64,000 nucleotides of DNA from Deltaproteobacteria bacterium (lineage in GTDB: Bacteria; Myxococcota_A; Polyangia; GCA-2747355): positions 496,001 to 560,000 of the forward strand of contig JACKDQ010000002.1 of NCBI GenBank assembly GCA_020633415.1, written 5' to 3'. A model generated the notes under the pieces. That model was given only the letters and a program-made list of their open reading frames with translations. It searched no databases and was not told where the DNA came from. This document shows positions 55,454-63,913 of the stretch, piece by piece. The position numbers were made by a program, and so were the translations under genes. Within the stretch, counting starts at the first letter, position 1; each line of letters starts with the position of its first letter.

Positions 55454-56647
55454 ATGGCGACGTCGAAGAAGCTCGGGCAGCTGCTCTGCGAGGCAGGGCT
55501 CCTTACCCCGGCGCAGCTACAACAGATCCTCGCAGCTCAGGTCGTTAACGGCGGGCGTCTGGGGACGACTGCCGTGGAAATGGAACTGCTGTCGATCAAC
55601 GCCGTCAGTCAGTGGCTCGCCGACCAATTACAGGTGCCTGAAGCAACGCAACAGGCGCTGAGTTCGCCGATGGCCGACGCGGTGAAACTCGTACCGGCCG
55701 ATATCTGCGCCCGCTACACGCTGGTGCCGATGGCGATCGAGGGGCAGACATTACACATCGCGATGCGCGACCCCCACAACGTCGAGCTGCTCGAGGATCT
55801 GCGCTACCGCTCCGGTTTGATCATCAAACCGTACGTCGCGCCCGAGCTGCGCCTGTATTACATCCTCGAAAAATACTTCGGCATCGCCCGCCACGCGCGC
55901 TTTCGTCGGGTGCCGACGCAGCAGCGACCCGCCCCTCCTGCATCGGGAGAGATCGCCCGCAGCTACCTCGAACCGACGGTTGGCCCGGCCGAAGCGTTTA
56001 GCTCCAGCGGAGAAACCGGCCCGTTGCCGCTGGTCGTCGACAACGTCGAGCTGGTCTACCTCGACGCCGTCCCGCGGAGCCACGCGGACGACGATTTCGA
56101 GCTGACCATCGACGAGACCGAACCCGAGTCCAGCACCTCCGAACACGCCGGTCGCTGGACACACGTCGACCAAGCGATCCAAGCGATCGAAACAGCAACA
56201 ACCCGCGTCGATCTAGCTACGGCGCTGGCCCGGCCGTGCCTGCCGCAAGCAGCGCTCAGCGTGTTGTTTCTCTGTCGCGGCAACATGGCAGTCGGCATCG
56301 AAGCCTGGGCCCACGGCGCGGCCCAACCGCCCGGCATCAACGAGTTGGTCATCTCGCTGGTTCCCAACTCAACGCTGCAGCGCGCCTTCAAGACCAACGA
56401 AACGGTCGTCGCCGACCATAGCGACCCGTTTCAGCAGTTGATCGCCAACTACCTTCAGGTCCAGCCGCCGCGACACTGCTGCGTGGCGCCGATCTGCGTC
56501 GAATCAGAGGTCGTTCAGCTGCTCTGTCTGCAGTCCCACGGCACACCATTTGACCAGCGCGCCGCGACCGAGCTTCAACGGGTCTGCAAAGCCGCGGCCT
56601 TTAGCTACCAGCGGCTGATCGGCGAAGCCGCAGCCCCCGACGCCTAG
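55454..56647 (+). CDS. MshEN-domain protein without ATPase, GAF-like C-terminus
   Basis: 397 aa. Residues about 1-150 are a GspE/MshE N-terminal domain (MshEN: KLGQLLCEAGLLTPAQLQQI, GGRLGTTAVEMELLS, LVPADICARYTLVPMAIEGQ). MshEN domains in type II secretion and pilus ATPases bind c-di-GMP. No Walker ATPase follows. Instead there is a Glu/Asp-rich linker and a C-terminal GAF-like sensor fold (about 255-390; VLFLCRGNMAVGIEAWAHG, RHCCVAPICVESEVVQLLCL). Likely a signalling adaptor. The next 112 bp carry a small CCGGC/GCCGG hairpin at 56651-56664. Confidence 0.8.
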   Translation: MATSKKLGQLLCEAGLLTPAQLQQILAAQVVNGGRLGTTAVEMELLSINAVSQWLADQLQVPEATQQALSSPMADAVKLVPADICARYTLVPMAIEGQTLHIAMRDPHNVELLEDLRYRSGLIIKPYVAPELRLYYILEKYFGIARHARFRRVPTQQRPAPPASGEIARSYLEPTVGPAEAFSSSGETGPLPLVVDNVELVYLDAVPRSHADDDFELTIDETEPESSTSEHAGRWTHVDQAIQAIETATTRVDLATALARPCLPQAALSVLFLCRGNMAVGIEAWAHGAAQPPGINELVISLVPNSTLQRAFKTNETVVADHSDPFQQLIANYLQVQPPRHCCVAPICVESEVVQLLCLQSHGTPFDQRAATELQRVCKAAAFSYQRLIGEAAAPDA

Positions 56648-56759
56648 CATCCGGCTAACGCCGGAACAGCACTAAGAAAAGGCTCGATCCCCAGGAAAAA
56701 AAGCACCCTTGCACTGCCGGCGTGCCATCGGGTAGCCTGCCGCTCTGGAGGATTCGTCC

Positions 56760-57566
56760 ATGTTCCGCGTTGTACGCAAAAAAGCCAGCTTGTTCGCCGC
56801 TCTGGGGTGCCTGCTGCTGGTCGGGCCGGCCCAGGCCAAGCCCGCTATGCCGTCCGAGACACAGAAAAAGCAAACCACGGACAAGATGCAGAAACTCAAC
56901 GGTGAGGCGATCGCCGCCTTCGAGGGCTACAGCTACGGCAAGGGCCGTCAGCTGCTCAGCGACGCGCTCGAGTTGGCTGCCAACGCCCACATCGACCAAG
57001 GACCAATACTGGCCACCACCCACATTTTGCTCGGGATCGCTTGGATTTCCGGTAAGAGCGACACCTATCGCGGACTGCACGCGTTCGTCAATGCGCTGCG
57101 GATCGATCGCTCGGCCGAGATACCCAAGCGGTTGGCTTCGCCGCGGCTTCAGCGCGTGTTCGCCATCGCTGAGCGCGCGGTCAAGACCCTCGGCAGCCCG
57201 CCGAAAGTCGCCGTCTGGCCGAAAAAAGTGACCAAGACCAAGGTCAAGCTCGACACGACGGCGCGAGGCCTCGAGCACTCACCGATCGACGAAGCGCGCG
57301 CCGGCTATCCGATCAGCGTTCGCGCCGTCACCGGAGCGGACGTTCGCGCACACCGCTTGGTGCTGTTTTACCGTGGTGCAGGCAAGGTCAAATACCAGCA
57401 AGTCGTGATGAGCAAGAGCGGCAACACCTATCGCGGGTCGATTCCGCCTGCGGCGACTGAAGGCCGTTACATCCACTATTACATCCAAGCCGTCGATGAA
57501 CGCGGTCGCGTCGCTGCCAAGAATGGTTCTGCACGTGGCCCCAACGTCGTCACGCTGAAGAACTAG
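56760..57566 (+). CDS. exported helical-repeat protein, unknown function
   Basis: 268 aa. Signal peptide ASLFAALGCLLLVGPAQA. Residues about 40-140 look like TPR-type helices (YSYGKGRQLLSDALELAANA). The C-terminal part is a beta domain (AHRLVLFYRGAGKVKYQQVV, YIHYYIQAVDERGRVAAKN), a layout common in deltaproteobacterial periplasmic proteins. GGAGG ribosome binding site. 29 bp ahead of the cyclophilin, probably cotranscribed. Confidence 0.72.
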   Translation: MFRVVRKKASLFAALGCLLLVGPAQAKPAMPSETQKKQTTDKMQKLNGEAIAAFEGYSYGKGRQLLSDALELAANAHIDQGPILATTHILLGIAWISGKSDTYRGLHAFVNALRIDRSAEIPKRLASPRLQRVFAIAERAVKTLGSPPKVAVWPKKVTKTKVKLDTTARGLEHSPIDEARAGYPISVRAVTGADVRAHRLVLFYRGAGKVKYQQVVMSKSGNTYRGSIPPAATEGRYIHYYIQAVDERGRVAAKNGSARGPNVVTLKN

Positions 57567-57595
57567 CCAACGCTTTCGCAAGATAGGAGTCCGCC

Positions 57596-58195
57596 GTGTT
57601 AAAGATCCGCTTCGCGCTGGTCGCTTGTCTCGTCGCTGCCCTTTTCGTCTCAACCGCCGACGCGAAGAAGAAGACCAAGGCAAAGGCACGCAATCCTCGC
57701 GTAGAACTGAAAACCAACATGGGTTCGATCAAACTCGAACTCTACGCCGACAAGGCGCCCAAATCGGTGGCCAACTTCCTCGAATACGTTAAACGCGGGC
57801 ACTACGACGGGACGATCTTTCATCGGGTGATCGACAACTTCATGATCCAGGGCGGCGGCTTCACCGCGGACTTTCAGAAGAAAGAGACGCGTCCGCCGGT
57901 GACCAACGAGGCCAACAACGGCCTAAAAAACACTGTCGGCACGATCGCGATGGCCCGCACTTCGGATCCCCATAGCGCGTCAGCGCAGTTTTTCATCAAC
58001 GTCGCCGACAACGCCTTCTTGAACCACCGCTCGCCGACGCCGCAGGGTTGGGGCTACGCCGTCTTCGGCAAGGTCATCGCTGGCATGGACACGGTCAACA
58101 AGATTAAGGCGCTCAAGACGGGTCCGGGCGGTCCGTTCCCCAAAGACGTACCCGCACAGACGGTGACGATCCTCAAAGCGCGGATGACCAAGTAG
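57596..58195 (+). CDS. exported cyclophilin-type peptidyl-prolyl isomerase
   Basis: 199 aa. Signal peptide (KIRFALVACLVAALFVSTADA), then a Lys-rich spacer and a compact bacterial cyclophilin: GTIFHRVIDNFMIQGGGFT with the catalytic Arg, SASAQFFINVADNAFLN, and WGYAVFGKVIAGMDTVNKI. It speeds proline isomerisation during folding of exported proteins. GTG start with AGGAG upstream. Follows the helical-repeat protein. Confidence 0.93.
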   Translation: MLKIRFALVACLVAALFVSTADAKKKTKAKARNPRVELKTNMGSIKLELYADKAPKSVANFLEYVKRGHYDGTIFHRVIDNFMIQGGGFTADFQKKETRPPVTNEANNGLKNTVGTIAMARTSDPHSASAQFFINVADNAFLNHRSPTPQGWGYAVFGKVIAGMDTVNKIKALKTGPGGPFPKDVPAQTVTILKARMTK

Positions 58196-58230
58196 CAGCG
58201 CCCCGTCCCAAGCGCGCGGTAGGTACTGTC

Positions 58231-59256
58231 GTGTCCGTCAAACTGATCATCCAAATCCCCTGTCTCAATGAAGAGCAAACGCTCCCCGAGACGATTCGCG
58301 ACCTGCCACGCGAGATCGACGGCGTCGACTGCATTGAATACCTAATCATCGACGACGGAAGCACCGACCGCACCAGCGAGCTCGCCCGCGAACTGGGCGT
58401 GCACCACATCTTACGATTTCCCCAAAACCGCGGACTCGCACGCGCCTACATGGCAGGCATCGATGCGTCGCTGCGCCTCGGCGCCGACGTGATCGTCAAC
58501 ACCGATGCCGACAACCAATACAACGGCGCCGACATCCCGGCGTTGATCCGTCCGATCCTGGAGCACCGTGCCGACCTCGTCGTCGGTGACCGCTGTGTAC
58601 AGAGTGTCGATGAGTTCTCGGCAACCAAGAAGAATCTGCAACGGGTCGGCAGCTGGGTCGTGCGCCTTGCTTCAAACACATCGGTGCCCGACGCGACCAG
58701 CGGCTTTCGCGCGATCAGCCGCGAAGCCGCATTGCGGATGTTTGTCACCTCAGATTTCACCTATACCCTCGAAACGTTGATCCAGGCCGGCCAAGCGCAG
58801 CTCGCCGTCGATGCCGTGCCGATTCGTACCAACCGCAAGACCCGCGAGTCGCGACTGTTCAAGGGCATTCCGCAATACCTCAAGCGCTCGGCAGGTACGA
58901 TCGTCCGCATCTACACGATGTATCGTCCGCTGCGCGCCTTTTCACTGTTGGCGCTGCTCTTCTTCTTGGCTGGCACAACGCTCGGCGCGCGCTTTCTCTA
59001 CTTCCACCTGACGTCCGCCGATGGTCAAGCAGGGCACATCCAATCGTTGATCCTCGCTGCGGTGTTTTTGATCGTCGCCTTTGTCGTGATGCTTGGCGGT
59101 CTGCTTGCCGACCTGGTCGGCGCAAACCGTAAGCTTCTCGAAGACGCGCTGACCCGCCTGCGTCGGCTCGAATACGGCGAGCACCGTCCAATAGACGAGC
59201 GGGCCACCGCAACGACAAGTCGAGCCAACGTCACCACCCCGGCGGACGAGTCGTGA
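58231..59256 (+). CDS. GT2 glycosyltransferase (dolichyl/polyprenyl-phosphate sugar synthase-like)
   Basis: 341 aa. GT-A domain: IIQIPCLNEEQTLPETIRDL, LIIDDGSTDRTSEL, VIVNTDADNQYNGADIPAL (DxD metal site) and VVGDRCVQSVDEFS. Two C-terminal membrane helices and a charged tail. Such enzymes load a sugar onto a polyprenyl phosphate at the inner face of the membrane. GTG start. First gene of a coupled set with the flippase-like protein and the next membrane protein. Confidence 0.88.
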   Translation: MSVKLIIQIPCLNEEQTLPETIRDLPREIDGVDCIEYLIIDDGSTDRTSELARELGVHHILRFPQNRGLARAYMAGIDASLRLGADVIVNTDADNQYNGADIPALIRPILEHRADLVVGDRCVQSVDEFSATKKNLQRVGSWVVRLASNTSVPDATSGFRAISREAALRMFVTSDFTYTLETLIQAGQAQLAVDAVPIRTNRKTRESRLFKGIPQYLKRSAGTIVRIYTMYRPLRAFSLLALLFFLAGTTLGARFLYFHLTSADGQAGHIQSLILAAVFLIVAFVVMLGGLLADLVGANRKLLEDALTRLRRLEYGEHRPIDERATATTSRANVTTPADES

Positions 59257-60290
59257 TCAAACCGGCAACGCGGCGCGCCTTGCTGATCCGCGGCACGATC
59301 GGCACCGTCGTCACCTGCCTATTTTTCGCGGTGCTCTGGCGCTACATTGATCTCCAGCGCATCAGCGAACTCTATGCGAGTGCTAACTGGTCGCTGATCG
59401 GACTGGCCTTTCTGATCTTCTTTGCGCTCTACATCTCTCGCTCCCGACGCTTCGCCGCGGTCGCCCCACAGACCTCGGGGGGCACGATGTTAGCGATCAC
59501 CTGCGTGCACAATTTCTTGCTGCGGCTGGTGCCGATGCGCATGGGCGACCTGTCTTTCGCCTTCTTGGTACGCCGTGCCGGCACGTCCGGCTTGGCCGAA
59601 GGCATCCTCTCGCTGGTCTTGATCCGCCTGCTCGACGGGTTGATCGTGATCGTCATCTTTAGCGTCACACTGGCCCTCAATCACGCCGTCTATCGCGCAG
59701 ACCCACTGCCCAGCCAAATTGGCGCGTGCGTCGTCTTCGTTCTCGGCGTGCTGGCGATCATCTTTTTCAAACGGCTGACCCACCTCGGCCTGCGCATCCT
59801 GCAAGGCACACTCAGCCTGCTCGGCGTCAAGCGCAGCAATCGACTGCGCAGCGCCGTTGACAAGCTCGGCGAAGCGATTGCCGCCTTCGATAAATTGCGT
59901 GCGCCAGTGCTCGTCGTGCTCTGCACGACGACGGTGATCCAGTGGATTCTCACCTTCGCCTTGGCATATGTGCTGCTGCGTGCTTTTCACGTCGAGGTTA
60001 CGGTCGCTCAGGCGATCCTCGGCACCACCGCCTCGATCGTTTCTGGCTTTCTGCCGATCGGCGGCATCGGTAGCTTCGGCGCGCTCGAAGCCGGTTGGAC
60101 GCTAGGTTTCACTCTCGTTGGACTGTCACCGACTGTCGCCGTCGCCACCGCCTTCGGCTACTCACTGTCCACCCTAGCCTTCGCCGCAATACTCGGCGTC
60201 GTCGGCTGGCTCGCCCTCTCGTCGATCGAGCGTCGCCGGCTCGCGACAAAAGGCCCCCAGCCAAGCCCAGAGGATCCCGACCGTGGTTGA
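59253..60290 (+). CDS. lysylphosphatidylglycerol synthase TM-region/AglD-like membrane protein
   Basis: 345 aa, about eight membrane helices, family PF03706 (YbhN/AglD-like). RLVPMRMGDLSFAFLVRRAG and GFLPIGGIGSFGALEAGWTL are its two conserved loops. Often found beside GT2 genes, where a flippase-like role for lipid-linked sugars is suspected. No soluble lysyl-transfer domain follows. GTG start overlaps the GT2 stop by 4 bases. Confidence 0.85.
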   Translation: MIKPATRRALLIRGTIGTVVTCLFFAVLWRYIDLQRISELYASANWSLIGLAFLIFFALYISRSRRFAAVAPQTSGGTMLAITCVHNFLLRLVPMRMGDLSFAFLVRRAGTSGLAEGILSLVLIRLLDGLIVIVIFSVTLALNHAVYRADPLPSQIGACVVFVLGVLAIIFFKRLTHLGLRILQGTLSLLGVKRSNRLRSAVDKLGEAIAAFDKLRAPVLVVLCTTTVIQWILTFALAYVLLRAFHVEVTVAQAILGTTASIVSGFLPIGGIGSFGALEAGWTLGFTLVGLSPTVAVATAFGYSLSTLAFAAILGVVGWLALSSIERRRLATKGPQPSPEDPDRG

Positions 60291-61716
60291 CAGCACGCCA
60301 CAAAACAGATTGCGCCGGATGCGGCTGCCCTTGCTGATCTATCTGATCTGTTTGGCAGCCTACCTGGGCACCGCTGGTAACCGCCTGCGAGGACCGAGCA
60401 GCGACAACCACTACGTCTACCTCGCCAAAAGCCTGCTCGAGGGTCGCCTCTCACTGAAGGGCCGACCGCCTCACCAAAACGACTGGGCATTGGTGACCGA
60501 ACTGACGCTCGCTGATGGTCGCAAACTGCGCGGAACATTTCTGCGCACCGGCGCCTCGAACCGCTTCAAGACGACCACCGGCGAACGCTTGGTGATCGAA
60601 CCTAGTGAGATCCGCAATCGACGCGACATCTATTACGTATCCTTCCCCTGGTTCCCAGCGATCCTGATGCTGCCATTGGTGGCGATTTGGGGCATGGCGT
60701 TTAACGACGTGATCTTCACCGCCGCGATCGCCGCCTTCAATCCTGTGCTGGTGTTCTTTGTGCTGCGCAAACTGGTCGCGCTCAAGCTCTCAGAGCGCTC
60801 GGTGAGCGAGGACCTCTGGCTCGTCGGCGCGTTCGCCTTCGGCACCGTTCACTTTTACAGCGCAGTACTTGGGCAGGTTTGGTATACGGCGCATATCATC
60901 GGCGTTTCGCTGACTGCGCTGTACGTACTTGCCGCGCTCGACGGTCGACACCCGTTCTGGGCCGGGCTCTGTCTCGGCTTGGGCTTCGTAACCCGCGCGC
61001 CAATCCCCTTTTCTCTGCTGCTGATCGTCGGTGAGGTCATTCGCCGACACCTGACGGTGGCCACCACGCCGCTCGCGGAACACAGCACGCCATTTTCCAA
61101 GCTGCGCCACTACGTCTCGCGCATCGACTGGCGTCCCACGCTGACCCACTTGACCTGGGCAGCGATACCGATGATCGCCATAGCGGGCATCGCCTTCGCC
61201 GCTAACTACGCGCGTTTCGACAGCCCCACTGAGTTTGGACACTACTATCTCAACGTGCGCTGGGCCGAGCGCATCCAGCGCTGGGGCCTATTCAACTATC
61301 ACTTCTTGTCGCGCAACCTAGCAGTGATGCTTACGATGTTGCCCAAGATCGTCGCCCAAGCGCCGTACATCAAGATCAGCTGGCACGGCCTGAGCCTGTT
61401 TGTCACCACACCGATCTTTTTCTATCTACTCTGGCCCAAGCGCCGCAGCCCGGTCGCACCGTGGCTGGCCTTGGCCGTACTCGGTCCACTGGTTGCCCAC
61501 TTGCTCTACCAGAACTCTGGCTGGGTACAGTTCGGCTACCGCTTCAGCTTGGACTACACGGTTTACTTGATCGCCCTGGTCGCGATCGGTGGCCGACGCA
61601 TCGGCACGCTAGCCAAGACGCTGATCTTGATCGGCGTGGCGGTTAACACGTTTGGCGCGCTGACCTTCGGCCGCTACTGGCAATACTACTGGGACGGAAT
61701 GTTCCCGACGAGCTGA
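60283..61716 (+). CDS. polytopic membrane protein, probable GT-C glycosyltransferase
   Basis: 477 aa, about ten membrane helices. Near the N-terminus GNRLRGPSSDNHYVYLAKSL resembles the first loop of GT-C enzymes, and a beta-rich periplasmic insert of about 60 residues (LTLADGRKLRGTFLRTG, RLVIEPSEIRNRRDIYY) follows. With the upstream GT2 and flippase-like genes it would transfer a lipid-linked sugar to an acceptor. GTG start 8 bases inside the previous gene; stop overlaps the next ATG. Confidence 0.72.
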   Translation: MVDSTPQNRLRRMRLPLLIYLICLAAYLGTAGNRLRGPSSDNHYVYLAKSLLEGRLSLKGRPPHQNDWALVTELTLADGRKLRGTFLRTGASNRFKTTTGERLVIEPSEIRNRRDIYYVSFPWFPAILMLPLVAIWGMAFNDVIFTAAIAAFNPVLVFFVLRKLVALKLSERSVSEDLWLVGAFAFGTVHFYSAVLGQVWYTAHIIGVSLTALYVLAALDGRHPFWAGLCLGLGFVTRAPIPFSLLLIVGEVIRRHLTVATTPLAEHSTPFSKLRHYVSRIDWRPTLTHLTWAAIPMIAIAGIAFAANYARFDSPTEFGHYYLNVRWAERIQRWGLFNYHFLSRNLAVMLTMLPKIVAQAPYIKISWHGLSLFVTTPIFFYLLWPKRRSPVAPWLALAVLGPLVAHLLYQNSGWVQFGYRFSLDYTVYLIALVAIGGRRIGTLAKTLILIGVAVNTFGALTFGRYWQYYWDGMFPTS

Positions 61717-62411
61717 TGTCAGCGTCGCCCAAGTCACATTTCATCGTGTTGTTCGATATCGACGGCACGTTGATCCACAGCGGTGGAGCCGGACGCGAGG
61801 CGATGGAGCGCGCGCTGCGCGAGTTGACGGGCAAGGATGACTGCTGCAATTTCGCTTTTAATGGTTTGACCGATCGCCTGATCGTTGGCCAAGCCTTGGC
61901 AGCGGCCGGAAAGGCCGCCGATCCGCCGGCGATCGATGCCGCACTGCAACGCTACCTCAACTACTTGCCCCAAGCGCTGCAGAAGGCAAAGACTTATCGC
62001 GTCTTCGATGCCGCCGTCGAGCTCGCTCAGCGTCTGCGCGCACAGCAGCACATCGCGGTCGGACTCGGTACTGGCAACATCGCAGCCGGGGCCAGACTGA
62101 AGCTCGCCCGCGGCAATATCGAACAGCACTTCGCCTTCGGCGGTTTTGGCGATGACGGGATCGCGCGCGCCGACGTGTTACAGCGTGGCGCCGAGCGCGG
62201 ATTGGCCGCATTGGGAATCGCGCCAGGCCAAGCCCAAGTGGTCGTGATCGGCGATACCACCCGCGACGTCGCTGCCGCCTGTGAGATCGGCGCCGCTAGC
62301 ATCGCTGTGTTGACCAGCGGCGCTGATCCTCAAGCGCTGGCCGAATCTGGAGCCACGCTGGTCGTCGACCAACTCGACGATCCGCGCGTCGACGCGCTCT
62401 TTGCCGACTAG
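61716..62411 (+). CDS. HAD-superfamily phosphatase (phosphoglycolate phosphatase-like)
   Basis: 231 aa. Motif I LFDIDGTLIHSGG with the nucleophile Asp, a helical cap, motif II GLGTGN, and motif IV VVIGDTTRDVAAA. The closest pattern is Gph-type phosphoglycolate phosphatase; other small phosphate esters are possible. The ATG shares one base with the previous stop, so it is translated with the glycosylation genes. Confidence 0.88.
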   Translation: MSASPKSHFIVLFDIDGTLIHSGGAGREAMERALRELTGKDDCCNFAFNGLTDRLIVGQALAAAGKAADPPAIDAALQRYLNYLPQALQKAKTYRVFDAAVELAQRLRAQQHIAVGLGTGNIAAGARLKLARGNIEQHFAFGGFGDDGIARADVLQRGAERGLAALGIAPGQAQVVVIGDTTRDVAAACEIGAASIAVLTSGADPQALAESGATLVVDQLDDPRVDALFAD

Positions 62412-62819
62412 CTAGCGCCGTTGTCGCCTACGCCAACGCGAGACCAGCACCAACATCCAAACGATGCTCCTCGCCCACGTGGCCGAGCGGGTCGCGCCGC
62501 CAACGCCACAACCGATCTGATTGGTCGAAGAAACATCGCCCTGGGTGCCGGCGATCTCGATCTCGGCGCGCTGCTCTCCAACGCGGGCCGTCAACGTCGC
62601 GCGCTCGTCGCCTTGGTAGACGTAGTAGTACAAGTCACCACTCGAGAACTCCTCGACACCGTCAACTTCCCAGCGGTAGTCGACGCCATAAAGCTGCTCA
62701 CCCGCGCGGGTAAATGCCTGAGCAAGCACCACACAGTAGGTACCGTGTCGATGTCCAGGGTCATCGAACAGTGCGATCCGAGGAGCGCAACCACCAGCCG
62801 GAGACATCGCGCGGCTCAC
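62412..62819 (-). CDS. C-terminal part of a probably frameshifted surface protein, with MYXO-CTERM-like tail
   Basis: 135 codons open, no signal peptide of its own. The body (GEQLYGVDYRWEVDGVEEFS, ERATLTARVGEQRAEIEIAG) is beta-rich, Ig-like. The end has IGCGVGGATRSATW, a hydrophobic stretch (SIVWMLVLVS) and RWRRRQRR, the order of the MYXO-CTERM sorting signal that is processed by a myxosortase. The frame overlaps the end of the upstream signal-peptide ORF at 62761-62819, and the two read well as one protein if one base is removed near 62765. No ribosome binding site is clear here. Confidence 0.6.
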   Translation of the reverse strand: MSRAMSPAGGCAPRIALFDDPGHRHGTYCVVLAQAFTRAGEQLYGVDYRWEVDGVEEFSSGDLYYYVYQGDERATLTARVGEQRAEIEIAGTQGDVSSTNQIGCGVGGATRSATWARSIVWMLVLVSRWRRRQRR

Positions 62820-63000
62820 TCGAGCGCGCGTAGATTCTCACTTGCGTCCCCTGTACAGAGGGCAGCTGCAGCTGCCCGTGTTGCGCGGCAAAGGGCGAGA
62901 AATCTAACGCCAGATCGACATCGTCCTCGAGATGAATACTGCTGCCGCAGCCGACTTGGCACAGCAAGAGGGCCGCAACCAAGCATCGTACCGTAAGCAT
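62761..63000 (-). CDS. N-terminal part of the same protein, with signal peptide
   Basis: 79 codons. LTVRCLVAALLLCQVGC is a signal peptide with possible lipobox; then LEDDVDLALDFSPFAAQHGQ and DVSGWWLRSSDRTV, ending at a TGA. The last piece resembles the start of a bacterial Ig-like repeat, whose natural continuation (DDPGHRHGTYCVV) is found in the overlapping +1 frame. Either a real frameshift mutation, a programmed shift, or a sequence error. Confidence 0.55.
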   Translation of the reverse strand: MLTVRCLVAALLLCQVGCGSSIHLEDDVDLALDFSPFAAQHGQLQLPSVQGTQVRIYARSSEPRDVSGWWLRSSDRTVR

Positions 63001-63096
63001 GGGCGCTCCGACCTAGCGCACTGGGTGGCGCTCCCCCCACCTACGCAGACACGCGGGGCGCGGGCCACAACGCGAAAAAGGAAAGAACGGCAGAGA

Positions 63097-63834
63097 TCAG
63101 TCGATCGATGTTAACGGTGCGTTCGCACTCATCAAAGCCTGCATGCCTTCGACCAATTGGCGGTGAAAGGCCTCGACCTGCTCTTCTTCCTGATAGGGGT
63201 CATGAGCGGGCGGAGTGAAAGGCGGAGCGATGTAGTGGTCGAGCTTGACCGGGCGCGGCAGCGGCGAGCCACGGTGTCCCCAAGCTAGCGGCAGCGGCAA
63301 TTTGAAGCGGCGGTAGACCGCTTGCGTCCAAGGCATTTGCATTACGGTGTAGATATCGTCGGCGGCTGGGCAGGCGGCCAGTAGCACCGGGACACCCGTG
63401 CGCAAGGCCAAGCGAGCAAATCCCAGTCGGTCCGCCCACGACACACGGTAGCGCTCCGCTTCAGGCCGAATCGCTTCGCGCATGCCACCCGGCGCCAAGA
63501 AAACCATCTGCCCCTCGCGCAGCAATCGTGCGCCGGCCTGCGGCGAAGCCGGCGTCATGTTCGCATCGCGAACGAGGTCGCCGATCAGCGGCAGCTGAAA
63601 CAGTCGGTCATGGGCTAACCCCGCGGGAATCCGCCCGGTCTCCTCGAAGATTGCCAGCGCCAACAAGAAGCCATCGTAAGACGCAAGGCTGTGGTTGACC
63701 GCGACCAGCACGCCACCCTCTCTTGGAACGTGCTCGAGCCCGTGCACTTCATGTCGATGGTAACGCCGCAACGGTCGCAATACGCGCGCGACAGCGTCGA
63801 TCACTAAGGGCAAGTCGGCGGTGGACTGCGTCAT
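63097..63834 (-). CDS. lysophospholipid acyltransferase-like protein (HX5D type)
   Basis: 245 aa. AVNHSLASYDGFLLALAIFE has H-x5-D, the spacing of TMEM68/DGAT-like enzymes, instead of the H-x4-D of PlsC. MVFLAPGGMREAIRPEAERY is the matching second motif (the FxPGG of this group). VPVLLAACPAADDIYTV then follows. Likely acylates a lipid at the inner membrane. A start at 63834 is usable; the gap 63001-63096 holds nothing I recognise. Confidence 0.85.
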   Translation of the reverse strand: MTQSTADLPLVIDAVARVLRPLRRYHRHEVHGLEHVPREGGVLVAVNHSLASYDGFLLALAIFEETGRIPAGLAHDRLFQLPLIGDLVRDANMTPASPQAGARLLREGQMVFLAPGGMREAIRPEAERYRVSWADRLGFARLALRTGVPVLLAACPAADDIYTVMQMPWTQAVYRRFKLPLPLAWGHRGSPLPRPVKLDHYIAPPFTPPAHDPYQEEEQVEAFHRQLVEGMQALMSANAPLTSID

Positions 63835-63913
63835 CGATAGATGTTTTTAGCACAGTCGCGCCGAACGGCCAGGTCAGTGCCGGCTCAAACTCACGCAGCT
63901 GCTGTGTTCGCGG

